Part shown: in pieces, positions 16,774 through 23,977 of the stretch
Layout of the letters: each line of letters starts with the position of its first letter
Numbering within the stretch: the stretch's first letter is position 1
Assembly (NCBI RefSeq): GCF_019175365.1
Contig: NZ_CP059572.1
Coordinates: 3,162,001-3,226,000, forward strand
From: Actinomadura graeca
GTDB lineage: Bacteria > Actinomycetota > Actinomycetes > Streptosporangiales > Streptosporangiaceae
Reading direction: 5' to 3'
Length of the DNA stretch: 64,000 nucleotides
Notes under the pieces: model-generated
What the model was told of the DNA's origin: nothing
Databases searched by the model: none
What the model saw: the letters and a program-made list of their open reading frames with translations, nothing else
Program-made: the position numbers and the translations under genes

Positions 16774-16887
16774 GTGGGCACGCACGAGGACAAGAAGGAC
16801 AGGGACGGCAAGTGGGACAGGCCGATTCCTCCTGTGGAGAAGAACGACCCCAAGGGTGGTGGCAAGCATGAGAAGGGCGGCAAGTAG
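16774..16887 (+). CDS. Candidate imiditide-type precursor peptide, module 2
   Basis: A 37-residue peptide from a GTG preceded by GGGGGG (16763-16768). Nearly half of the residues are charged. It contains H-E-D-K-K, R-D-G-K-W, then D-R-P-I-P-P-V-E-K-N-D and a Gly/Lys tail. The stop (TAG) directly abuts the GTG of the methyltransferase. It aligns with the module 1 peptide through E-D-K, D-[GA], and D-[KR]-P-[IV]-P-P-x-E-K-[DN]. The Asp-Gly step is chemically prone to aspartimide formation, so it is one candidate for the modified residue. Confidence 0.65.
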   Translation: MGTHEDKKDRDGKWDRPIPPVEKNDPKGGGKHEKGGK

Positions 16888-18036
16888 GTGACCGAGCCTG
16901 GAGACCTGTCCGCCAGGCTGGTCGGCGACCTCGCGGACTCCGGCGCGCTGCACCCGGACTGGCGGGCGGCGTTCGAGGCGGTGCCGCGCCATCGATTCAT
17001 CCCCGACACGGTTTGGGTCGAAAAGGAGGACCGGCTGACACCGGTTCACCGCGCCGACGGCGAACAAGCATGGTTGGAGCTGTGCTACTCCAACGAGGCG
17101 GTGATCACGCAAGTCGATGACGGCGTTCCCGCCGGGCCGGGCCAGACCGGACGGGAGATCACCAGCTCGGCCAGCCGTCCCGATGTCGTCGCCCTGATGC
17201 TGGCGGCGCTGGAGGCCGAACCGGGGATGAGCGTGCTGGAGATCGGCACGGGCACGGGATGGAACGCCGCCTTGCTGGCCGAACGACTCGGTCCGGGGAA
17301 CGTGACCTCGGTTGAGGTGGATCCGGTTGTAGCCGATCAGGCCCGCCGCGCGTTGCGGGAGGCGGGCCACCATGTGACGGTCGCAGTTGGGGACGGCGCT
17401 GCGGGCCACCCGTCGTCCGCGCCGTTCGATCGGCTGATCGCCACCGTCGCCGCCGATCGGGTGCCACCCGCGTGGGCGGCCCAGACCCGGCCGGGTGGTC
17501 GGGTGCTGGTGCCGTGGGCGACCGACTTCCACAACGGTGCGCTGGTGGCGTTCACGGTGGATCAGGACGCCACTATGCGAGGGCGGATCGTAGGGAACGT
17601 GGCGTTCATGCGGCTGCGGGACCAGCGCGGCAAACGTGCATCGCTGGAGCGGAATGTGCACGGGGTGGCGCAGGCCCGCCGCACCTTCACCGATCTGCAC
17701 CCCTATCCCGTGTTGGGCGAATACGACGCGTCCCTTGCCATCGGCCTGAAAGTGCCGCGCTGCAAACTGATCGTCACCCATGCCGAAGACGGGGCGTACA
17801 CGGTGTGGCTGGTCGATCCGTGGTCGGGATCGTGGGCGAGCCTGGACCATGAGCCAGGCGCGGAAAAGTACCCGGTCCGGCAAAGTGGCGAGCGGAACCT
17901 GTGGCAGGAGGTCGAGGACGCCTACCGGTGGTGGGACGAGCTCGATCGTCCCACCGCGGACCGCTGGGGCCTGACCGTGTCACCGCAGGACCAGTACGTC
18001 TGGCTGGACACCAAGAAAAACCGAATCAACGTCTAA
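16888..18036 (+). CDS. RiPP-type protein-L-isoaspartate O-methyltransferase homologue, module 2
   Basis: A 382-residue PCMT-family methyltransferase. It has V-P-R-H-R-F-I-P (32-39), an S-S-A-S-R-P block near 93-98, and SAM motif V-L-E-I-G-T-G-T-G-W (116-125). The long C-terminal part ends with L-W-Q-E-V, Y-R-W-W and R-W-G-L-T-V-S-P-Q-D-Q-Y-V-W-L-D, the tail expected for peptide-modifying members. It shares architecture but is clearly divergent from module 1, so the two are old paralogues or separate acquisitions. GAGAAGGG inside the end of the peptide gene provides its ribosome site. It should methylate an Asp of that peptide to give an aspartimide. Confidence 0.82.
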   Translation: MTEPGDLSARLVGDLADSGALHPDWRAAFEAVPRHRFIPDTVWVEKEDRLTPVHRADGEQAWLELCYSNEAVITQVDDGVPAGPGQTGREITSSASRPDVVALMLAALEAEPGMSVLEIGTGTGWNAALLAERLGPGNVTSVEVDPVVADQARRALREAGHHVTVAVGDGAAGHPSSAPFDRLIATVAADRVPPAWAAQTRPGGRVLVPWATDFHNGALVAFTVDQDATMRGRIVGNVAFMRLRDQRGKRASLERNVHGVAQARRTFTDLHPYPVLGEYDASLAIGLKVPRCKLIVTHAEDGAYTVWLVDPWSGSWASLDHEPGAEKYPVRQSGERNLWQEVEDAYRWWDELDRPTADRWGLTVSPQDQYVWLDTKKNRINV

Positions 18037-18152
18037 GCTGCGAGAACCGATCCACCACGCTGCGGCTCGACGCCCAGGGACCGAGTGCAGCGGACGGTTC
18101 GGAAGAGGCACGTCCGCCAAGGACATCGGATCCGGCCCGTTGGGGTGACGGG

Positions 18153-18686
18153 TCAGGCTGCTACCAGCTTCGCCAGGACTTCGCGTCTGCCTGAGGGAGC
18201 GCCTCGCAGGACCTGCCGGGCACGCAGAAGGGCGTCCACATCGGCGGCGGCCGCAGCGACCTCTGCGGCAACCGAGTCGATCCTCCCCAGCCCGGCATCG
18301 GCAAGCCAGCGGGACACCTGTGCCCAGGAGTACAGCTTGACGCGGCTGCCCCGGTGAAGGGTCGGAGCGGGGAAGGCACCAGGCCCGCGCTCACCGGTCG
18401 TCCAGTGCCCAACCGCTGGGGCGGACCTGCCGGTCTTCTCGGCGATGTCGTCAACGGTGACCAGATCCTCCATCGCACCGATCACGGGCAATCCGCTGCG
18501 CTCGGTGTCGTCGATGGCCGACAGGATCGCCTCGATCGCGTTACGCGCTTCCCGTGAGAACAGGACGGTGCCCCCATGCTCGTCGCCAGAGAGCTGACCG
18601 TCACCGCACTGCGAATACAGCCGCTCCGCGGCCTCTTCAAGGTCGTCGACCGGACCGGTCTCGAGCTCGAACCAGTAGGTGCTCAT
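18153..18686 (-). CDS. Helix-turn-helix antitoxin-like protein
   Basis: A 177-residue soluble protein. The N-terminal 50 residues look like a small alpha/beta domain, and residues about 70-130 carry a helix-turn-helix (L-V-T-V-D-D-I-A-E-K-T-G-R-S then V-G-H-W) followed by a second helical element (Y-S-W-A-Q-V-S-R-W-L). Its ATG overlaps the stop of the 81-residue gene by one base (TGATG). Position and composition fit an antitoxin/autorepressor for the HicA-like partner. The family is not certain. Confidence 0.6.
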   Translation of the reverse strand: MSTYWFELETGPVDDLEEAAERLYSQCGDGQLSGDEHGGTVLFSREARNAIEAILSAIDDTERSGLPVIGAMEDLVTVDDIAEKTGRSAPAVGHWTTGERGPGAFPAPTLHRGSRVKLYSWAQVSRWLADAGLGRIDSVAAEVAAAAADVDALLRARQVLRGAPSGRREVLAKLVAA

Positions 18687-18931
18687 CAGCCCTCCTCCAT
18701 CTGCCGTGCGGTCACTTTGGCGTCGTGCCGTCGCATCCTTCTTCGAATCTTTCGTGCCTCGTGTTCGTCGACCTCAGGAGTTCCGTTGATAGAAAATGGA
18801 GGAGCACAGCAGCCGGGGCCACCGGGACAGGACGCTCTGGCATAGGCGTGGGCCCGCCCGCTGGTGTAGGTGACCTGCCATCCGGCGTCCTCAAGCTCCT
18901 TGATGGCCGCCCGTGTGTGCTTGCCTGGCAT
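18686..18931 (-). CDS. HicA-like small RNA-binding (toxin-like) protein
   Basis: An 81-residue protein starting M-P-G-K-H-T-R-A-A-I-K-E-L-E-D-A-G-W. This matches the helix-then-strand start of HicA mRNA interferases, followed by T-S-G-R-A-H-A-Y-A, where HicA normally has its catalytic G-S-H-x-x-F. A Cys-rich insertion (C-P-G-G-P-G-C-C) and an Arg-rich end are unusual. The His is kept in shifted context, so activity is uncertain. It is translationally coupled to the HTH gene downstream. Confidence 0.5.
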   Translation of the reverse strand: MPGKHTRAAIKELEDAGWQVTYTSGRAHAYARASCPGGPGCCAPPFSINGTPEVDEHEARKIRRRMRRHDAKVTARQMEEG

Positions 18932-18967
18932 GTAGTGATAGTACTACGCACGTAGGGTTACATTAAC
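18932..18967 (-). promoter_or_regulatory. Probable leaderless promoter and operator of the toxin-antitoxin-like pair
   Basis: Reading leftward, a -10-like TACTAT lies seven bases before the ATG. A weak -35-like TTAATG sits 17 nt further upstream. The -10 is inside the perfect inverted repeat GTAGT-gatagt-ACTAC (18932-18947). There is no room for a Shine-Dalgarno sequence, so translation would be leaderless and the repeat could be the autoregulatory operator. Confidence 0.45.
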
Positions 18968-18992
18968 ACGATAGTTTGCCCGGAGGGAACCC

Positions 18993-19112
18993 TCACAGCA
19001 ATCGCCGTCTGCCCAAGAGCTCGGTCGGTTTCCGGGTGGCGTCGATGATCTCTCGGTTCAGGGCCGTCTTCACGTTACGGCGGGTGCCCGTCTGGCTACA
19101 GCACGGCCTCAT
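18993..19112 (-). CDS. Possible 39-residue basic peptide gene
   Basis: A short frame with ATG at 19112 preceded by AGGAG (spacing 3). The product is hydrophilic and basic (T-R-R-N-V-K-T-A-L-N-R-E-I-I-D-A-T-R-K-P). It may equally be a remnant of a longer gene. Except for the TA promoter, the 371-nt gap 18932-19302 holds nothing else that I can support. Confidence 0.22.
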   Translation of the reverse strand: MRPCCSQTGTRRNVKTALNREIIDATRKPTELLGRRRLL

Positions 19113-19302
19113 CAACTCCTAGCGCCTCCGACGCCGCCCAGTGATGCCTGGCGGCGGCCGTCGTTGGTGATCCACCGGCCGCCGTCTTGGAGTTCGCCCG
19201 CGTCGCCAATTTCGTTAGCGACGGCGTTGGCATTTCGGGGATAGGGCGATTTGGGCGGTTGTGTGGCCGTCGAGCTGCTGGGGGTAATCGGGAGGGTGGG
19301 GG

Positions 19303-19485
19303 TGTGGGTGATGAGGCGCAGGAGGTGTAAGCGGTGGCGGGGAGGCGTGGAAGGCCGCGCTGCGGGAAGAGTTCCGGGGGTGGACGATCATCCGCGCGAG
19401 CGGCACGGGGCGGTGGTGGGTTACGCGGGCGACGGTGGTCTGTGAGGACTTGGCCCGGGTCGAGGGTGAGGGGGGCGGCCGGTGA
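19303..19485 (+). CDS. Small hypothetical protein, first gene of a micro-operon
   Basis: A 60-residue product from a GTG with GGGAGGG upstream. Its core reads A-L-R-E-E-F-R-G-W-T-I-I-R and G-R-W-W-V-T-R, a pattern found in many small actinomycete proteins of unknown role. The next gene's product begins with a similar A-L-A-E-E-F-P-G-W-H-I-E-V, suggesting that the two are related. Stop and next start overlap as GTGA. Confidence 0.5.
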
Positions 19486-19904
19486 GCGGGGACGACGAGA
19501 CCCGGCGTGCACTGGCGGAGGAGTTTCCTGGCTGGCATATCGAGGTGAAACGGGACGAGATCGGCGTCGACTGGGATGCGGGGCGTGAGCTCGTTCCGGC
19601 ACATGGCGGGGTCATCGGCCTCCACAGTGACAACGCGGCGCTGCTGCGTGAGCTTCTGGAGGAGGCGGAGTCCTGCGACCATCGGCTGGCCCTGCGAGGG
19701 CTGGCCGCCAGGCTGAGCGAACGGGGTGTCCGTGTGCATACCTTTGCCACGAATCTGGTCGTCGAGGGGGAGGGCGAGCGGGAACTGCTCGTCAACTGTG
19801 AGCGCGGGACGTTCCGCTGGGCGATGGGCGACGACATCGGGCCCATCGCGGACGTGAACCGGGCCGCCGAGCACATCGCCGAGGTCATGCGGGTGGGGCC
19901 ATGA
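19482..19904 (+). CDS. Hypothetical protein of the micro-operon
   Basis: A 140-residue soluble acidic protein. Its N-terminus (E-E-F-P-G-W-H-I-E-V) resembles the preceding small product. The rest has alternating helix and strand, with an H-S-D-N-A-A-L-L-R-E-L-L segment. I do not recognise a family. The GTG start overlaps the upstream stop and its own stop overlaps the following ATG. Confidence 0.6.
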   Translation: MSGDDETRRALAEEFPGWHIEVKRDEIGVDWDAGRELVPAHGGVIGLHSDNAALLRELLEEAESCDHRLALRGLAARLSERGVRVHTFATNLVVEGEGERELLVNCERGTFRWAMGDDIGPIADVNRAAEHIAEVMRVGP

Positions 19905-20008
19905 CCCCCGTCCCGGCGCGTTCTCCGGATGGTGTGCGGGTGGCCGCACAGGTCCGCGATCGAAAGGCTCGTATGGGCGTCGCCGATGAATTGTGCAGGG
20001 TTCCGTGA
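19901..20008 (+). CDS. Very small hypothetical protein (35 residues)
   Basis: Begins at an ATGA overlap with the 140-residue gene and ends in a GTGA overlap with the next. Mildly basic and soluble, with V-R-V-A-A-Q-V-R-D-R-K-A. Support comes from the overlap architecture rather than from similarity. Confidence 0.35.
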   Translation: MTPVPARSPDGVRVAAQVRDRKARMGVADELCRVP

Positions 20009-20151
20009 CCAGGCTGTGGATGTGGGCGTGCCTGCTGAACCTGCATTTGTGTCCGGCGTCTCTGGCCGTCCTGGCCGATGAGCTCGATCGGACGCGCCGC
20101 GAGGGCGGTGGGCTTGAGATCATCGACGAGGTGCGTTCACCGGCGCCCTGA
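20005..20151 (+). CDS. Very small hypothetical protein (48 residues)
   Basis: GTG overlapping the preceding stop. The first 22 residues are hydrophobic with two cysteines (L-W-M-W-A-C-L-L, L-H-L-C-P-A-S-L) and the remainder is acidic and helical (L-A-D-E-L-D-R-T-R-R-E). It could be a short membrane or signal-peptide-like product, or a helical dimeriser. It ends 19 nt before the oxidoreductase gene. Confidence 0.35.
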   Translation: MTRLWMWACLLNLHLCPASLAVLADELDRTRREGGGLEIIDEVRSPAP

Positions 20152-20170
20152 GTCGAGATCGGAGTCCGTC

Positions 20171-21070
20171 ATGAAGGCGGTTCGTTTCAGCCGGTTCGGA
20201 GGGCCGGAGGTCCTGGAGATCGTGGATCTGCCCGACCCGCGTCCGGGCCCCGGAGAGGTCCGGATCGCGGTGCGGGCGGCCGGGGTCAATCCGAGCGACT
20301 GGAAGAAGCGCCAGGGCCTGATGGACGAGGGGCTCCCGCAGACGCTGGGGTATGAGGCGGCGGGCGTCGTCGACGAGGTCGGCGAGGGTGTCGATGATGT
20401 GGCCGTCGGCGATCGCGTGTTCGGGTTCTCCGTCGAGGGGGCGGCCCAGGCCGAGCTGGCGGTGTTGTCCTACTTCGCTCCGATCCCGGGGGCGCTGGGC
20501 TTCGCCGAAGCGGCGGCGCTGCCCGCGGCGATCGAGACGGCCGCGCGGGCGCTCGACCAGCTCGGCGTCGGGGGCGGCACGTTGCTCGTCAACGGTGCTT
20601 CGGGGAGCGTCGGCAGCGCGGCGGTCCAGCTCGCGGTGGCGCGCGGCGCCCGTGTGATCGGCACCGCGAGCCCGGCGAACCACGCGTACCTTCGCACGCT
20701 GGGGGCCGTGCCCGTCGAGTACGGGGACGGTCTCGCCGAGCGGGTTCGCGCGCTCGCCCCCGGCGGTGTCGACCTCGCGCTGGACGTCGCGGGGAGCGGG
20801 GTGCTTCCCGAGCTCATCGGGCTCGCCGGCGGCGCCGGGAACGTCGTCACGCTCGCCGACTTCGGCGGGGCCCGGGAGCATGGAGTGAGGTTCAGCAGCG
20901 GCGATTCCGGACGCGCGGTCCACGTGCTCGGCGAGATCGGCGGGCTGATCGGGTCGGGGCGCTTCTCGCTGCCGGTCGCGCGGACCTTCCCCCTCGCCGA
21001 GGTCGCCGAGGCGCACCGGGTCGGCGAGGAGGGCCGCGTGCGCGGGAAGCTCGTGCTGGTGGCCGGCTGA
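20171..21070 (+). CDS. MDR family NADP(H) oxidoreductase (zeta-crystallin-like)
   Basis: 299 residues: GroES-like domain (V-R-A-A-G-V-N-P-S-D-W-K-K, G-Y-E-A-A-G-V-V-D-E-V-G) and a Rossmann domain with V-N-G-A-S-G-S-V-G-S-A-A-V-Q-L-A. Zinc ligands are absent. It ends G-K-L-V-L-V, typical of quinone oxidoreductase-like members. It is a paralogue of the minus-strand gene at 10782. GGAG precedes the ATG. It may be read through from the micro-operon. The 3' end is 4 nt from the convergent stop at 21075. Confidence 0.87.
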   Translation: MKAVRFSRFGGPEVLEIVDLPDPRPGPGEVRIAVRAAGVNPSDWKKRQGLMDEGLPQTLGYEAAGVVDEVGEGVDDVAVGDRVFGFSVEGAAQAELAVLSYFAPIPGALGFAEAAALPAAIETAARALDQLGVGGGTLLVNGASGSVGSAAVQLAVARGARVIGTASPANHAYLRTLGAVPVEYGDGLAERVRALAPGGVDLALDVAGSGVLPELIGLAGGAGNVVTLADFGGAREHGVRFSSGDSGRAVHVLGEIGGLIGSGRFSLPVARTFPLAEVAEAHRVGEEGRVRGKLVLVAG

Positions 21071-21074
21071 GCGC

Positions 21075-22298
21075 TCACCACGCCGACAGCGGGACGGGCT
21101 GGTCGTGCGCGCCGGACGGGAGCGGCGCCGTCCTGCGGGTGGCGAGGTCGAGGTGGACGAGATCGCCGATCGAGGGGACGGCCAGGAGGTGCCGCCCGGT
21201 CGCATCGGCGGTCAGGCCCGCCCATTCGGCGGGTTCCTCGCGTCCGGGTGCCGTGGCCAGGTCCCTGATCGGGCGGCCGGTCCGCACCGAGTACAGGCGC
21301 AGGACGGACGGGTGGCCCGCGTTGGTGACCAGTGACCGCCCGTCGGGCAGCAGCCAGGCCACGTCGCCGCGTTGGGTCTCGGGGCGGCTGAGCAGGACCG
21401 TTCCGGCCAGCAGGTCGCCGCCGGATCCGTTCGCGTCCAGTGTGCGGATCTGTGTCGGCCCGGCCGCGACAACGCCGAGCCCGCGAGGGGGCGAGGCCAG
21501 GCGGGTGAAGGTGAAGGCGAGCGTGGAACCCGCCCAGGACAGGTCGCCGATCCTGCTCATGTCAGGGACGGTCCAGGTGCGGCGCCCGCCGGTCGCGATG
21601 GTGACGACCTCGATCCGGCCGATGTTCATCCGGCCGGCCTCCAGGGTGGACCGCGCCTTGTCCGGGTGTGCCCGGTAGGCGACGAAAGCGATCTTGGTAC
21701 CGTCCGGGCTCACGGCCATGTCCGGGTCGGAGAGCTCGGTCGTGTACGCGAGGCGGGGCAGCGGGGTGAACGTCGCGACCGTGCCGTCGTCCGCGAGCGC
21801 GACCCGGTGGACCGAGATCCGTGCCGGGCCCGCGCCCGGTTCGGCGGCGCGGGTGGTGACGATGAACGTGCGGTCGTCGCCGGCCACCGCGACGTCGTCG
21901 AAGGTGTCGCCGCGGGGCGGGACGAGGCGCGCGGTGACGCGGCCGCCGGCGGTGTCGCGGATCACGAGCCCAGCGGTGTCGCCGGACGCGACGGCCATGA
22001 AGCGGGGCCCGTCCGGGCGCGCCGGGAGCGGCCGTCGGGTCCCCGGCGTGGTCAGGGCGGGGGACGGGGTCTCGACCGGACGGGCCGTACGGTCATGGGC
22101 CCGGTCCAGGGCGACCGCGGCGACCACCAGCATGATGACGCAGGCGACCGCGGCGAGCGGGGCCAGGCGCCTGCGGGGAGACGGCCCCCCGGAACCGGCC
22201 TGTGCGCGTAGCGGCGGGACGGTCTCCGGGCCATAGGCGTCCGCGGCGGCCCGGTAGGCGTCCCTGAGCCGTTCCTCCAGCGGCGGTTCGGGCTTCAT
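21075..22298 (-). CDS. Membrane-anchored beta-propeller protein, probable sigma-factor partner
   Basis: 407 residues. A short cytoplasmic segment (L-E-E-R-L-R-D-A-Y-R-A-A-A-D) precedes one transmembrane helix at about 60-80. A Pro-rich linker follows, then about 300 residues of repeated beta-strand units with D-x-A-V-S-P-D-G-T-K-I-A-F and similar WD40/TolB-like motifs outside the cell. Its ATG overlaps the stop of the ECF sigma gene (ATGA), the standard arrangement for SigE-family sigma factors and their membrane partners. The N-terminal segment is the likely sigma-binding part (inference). Confidence 0.75.
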   Translation of the reverse strand: MKPEPPLEERLRDAYRAAADAYGPETVPPLRAQAGSGGPSPRRRLAPLAAVACVIMLVVAAVALDRAHDRTARPVETPSPALTTPGTRRPLPARPDGPRFMAVASGDTAGLVIRDTAGGRVTARLVPPRGDTFDDVAVAGDDRTFIVTTRAAEPGAGPARISVHRVALADDGTVATFTPLPRLAYTTELSDPDMAVSPDGTKIAFVAYRAHPDKARSTLEAGRMNIGRIEVVTIATGGRRTWTVPDMSRIGDLSWAGSTLAFTFTRLASPPRGLGVVAAGPTQIRTLDANGSGGDLLAGTVLLSRPETQRGDVAWLLPDGRSLVTNAGHPSVLRLYSVRTGRPIRDLATAPGREEPAEWAGLTADATGRHLLAVPSIGDLVHLDLATRRTAPLPSGAHDQPVPLSAW

Positions 22299-22834
22299 TC
22301 TTCCTCCCCCAGCGTCCGGGCCAGCGCGGACATCGCGCGGGAGGCGGTGGACGACACCGTCCCGCGGGAGATCCCCAGGATGCGTGCGATCTCGTGCTCG
22401 GGCAGCTCGCAGAAGTACCGCAGCGCCAGCACCTCCCTCTGCCTGCGCGGTAAGGCGGCCACGGCGGCGAGCAGCTCCCGGCGTTCCTCGCCGATCAGCG
22501 CCGCCGACTCCGCCGACCACGCCGGCGGCTCGTAGGCGTGCCCGAACCGCGCGGCGACGGCGCGGCGGCGCAGCACCGAGCGGCAGCGGTTGAGCACCGC
22601 CGAGCGCGCGTAGGTCAGCGCGGCCGCCGGATCGCGCAGCCGCGCCCACCTGTGGTGCAGGCCGAGGAAGGCGTCCTGCACCACGTCCTCGGCCGTCGCC
22701 GGGTCGCCGACCATCAGCGTCGCCAGCCGCATCAGCCCCGCGGCGTGGGCGCGGTACAGGTCGGTCAGCGTCGGCGGCGGCAGGGGCGCGACGCCCTTCA
22801 CGGTGCGCCCGGCGGGCGCGGATTCGGGTCCCAC
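22295..22834 (-). CDS. ECF sigma factor (SigE/SACE family)
   Basis: A 179-residue sigma factor. Region 2 is L-M-R-L-A-T-L-M-V-G-D-P-A-T-A-E-D-V-V-Q-D-A-F, and region 4 is L-P-R-R-Q-R-E-V-L-A-L-R-Y, ending G-I-S-R-G-T-V-S-S-T. There is no extra C-terminal domain. The GTG at 22834 is the first start; a GTG at 22801 would also keep both regions. It is translationally coupled to the downstream membrane propeller gene and presumably drives its own operon. Confidence 0.88.
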   Translation of the reverse strand: MGPESAPAGRTVKGVAPLPPPTLTDLYRAHAAGLMRLATLMVGDPATAEDVVQDAFLGLHHRWARLRDPAAALTYARSAVLNRCRSVLRRRAVAARFGHAYEPPAWSAESAALIGEERRELLAAVAALPRRQREVLALRYFCELPEHEIARILGISRGTVSSTASRAMSALARTLGEEE

Positions 22835-22947
22835 ACTTCAGAGACGCGCGGGGGGACGTGATGCTGCGTCCGCCGCGAGAACTTTCGTCGCGCCGGTGGG
22901 GGTGTCGGACATGGTGATCGGCGACTCCGCCCCGGTACGTCAGACGG

Positions 22948-23874
22948 TCATCCGGCGACGCGGAATCCGATGTTGCCCGCGGAGCTGTCCGGGGTGTTGG
23001 ACGATCGGGCCGCCACCCGATAGCGATTGCAGTACGACGCGTGGCACATGTGGGAACCGCCGCGCATGACGCGGGCGGTGCCGTCCGGCGGTCCCGTGGG
23101 GTCCTCGCGAGGGCCGGTGCGGTGGAAACCGGCGCTGAACCAGTCGGCGCACCATTCCCAGACGTTGCCGACGACGTTGTAGAGGCCGTAGCCGTTCGGA
23201 CGATACGACTTCACGGGCGCGGTGCCCAGATGGCCGTCCTCGCCGGTGTTGAATTCCGGGAAGTCGCCCTGCCAGACGTTGCACAGGTGCCGTCCGCCCG
23301 GCGTCAGCTCGTCCCCCCAGGGGTACCGGCGCTGTTCCAGCCCGCCCCGCGCGGCGTACTCCCATTCCGCCTCGGTGGGAAGCCGGGTGCCCGACCAGCC
23401 GCAGTACGCCTGAGCGTCGTTCCACGAGACGTGCACGACCGGATGATTCTGCCGGGAGGTGATGGACGAGCCGGGCCCCTCGGGCTGTTTCCAGAAGGCG
23501 CCGGACACCGCGCGCCACCAGGGCGCCGCGTGCACGACCTGCGAAACGCGCGCGTTGTCCTCACTGAGAAAGCCTTCGAAGACGAAGGAGAAGCCGAACC
23601 GCTCGGCCTCCGTGACGTGACCGGTCGCTTTGACGAAGGCGGCGAACTGGGCGTTCGTCACCGTCGTCGTCTCGATCCTGAAAGGACGCAGCCTGATCGC
23701 GCGGACCGGGCCCTCTCCGTCGGCGCGGTAGCCCTCCTCGTCCTCGGTGCCCATGAGGAACGGCCCGCCGGGGAGCCGGGCCATGTTCTTGTGACGGGGC
23801 GAGGCGGCCTGGGCGATCGTGGTCACGGGTAGGCCCACCGGCTCGCGGCGGGGGGTGCAGCAGGGCTTGTCCAT
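22948..23874 (-). CDS. Formylglycine-generating enzyme (sulfatase-modifying factor)
   Basis: 308 residues. Converts the active-site Cys of type I sulfatases to formylglycine using O2 and a copper-bound Cys pair. It has the FGE-sulfatase fold signatures: M-G-T-E-D near the start, T-N-A-Q-F-A-A-F, H-P-V-V-H-V-S-W-N-D-A, L-P-T-E-A-E-W-E-Y-A-A-R-G-G, and the catalytic pair C277-H-A-S-Y-C282 followed by N-R-Y-R. AGGAG precedes the ATG. Its substrate sulfatase is encoded immediately upstream on the same strand, 103 nt away. Confidence 0.93.
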   Translation of the reverse strand: MDKPCCTPRREPVGLPVTTIAQAASPRHKNMARLPGGPFLMGTEDEEGYRADGEGPVRAIRLRPFRIETTTVTNAQFAAFVKATGHVTEAERFGFSFVFEGFLSEDNARVSQVVHAAPWWRAVSGAFWKQPEGPGSSITSRQNHPVVHVSWNDAQAYCGWSGTRLPTEAEWEYAARGGLEQRRYPWGDELTPGGRHLCNVWQGDFPEFNTGEDGHLGTAPVKSYRPNGYGLYNVVGNVWEWCADWFSAGFHRTGPREDPTGPPDGTARVMRGGSHMCHASYCNRYRVAARSSNTPDSSAGNIGFRVAG

Positions 23875-23977
23875 GGGTTCTCCTGAAAGGACCACGGCAC
23901 CGTCCGCCGCAGGACCGGGGCACCGTCCGCCCACGCGCGCGCGGACGGTGCCGCGGTCCCGGCCGGGTGCCGTCGCG

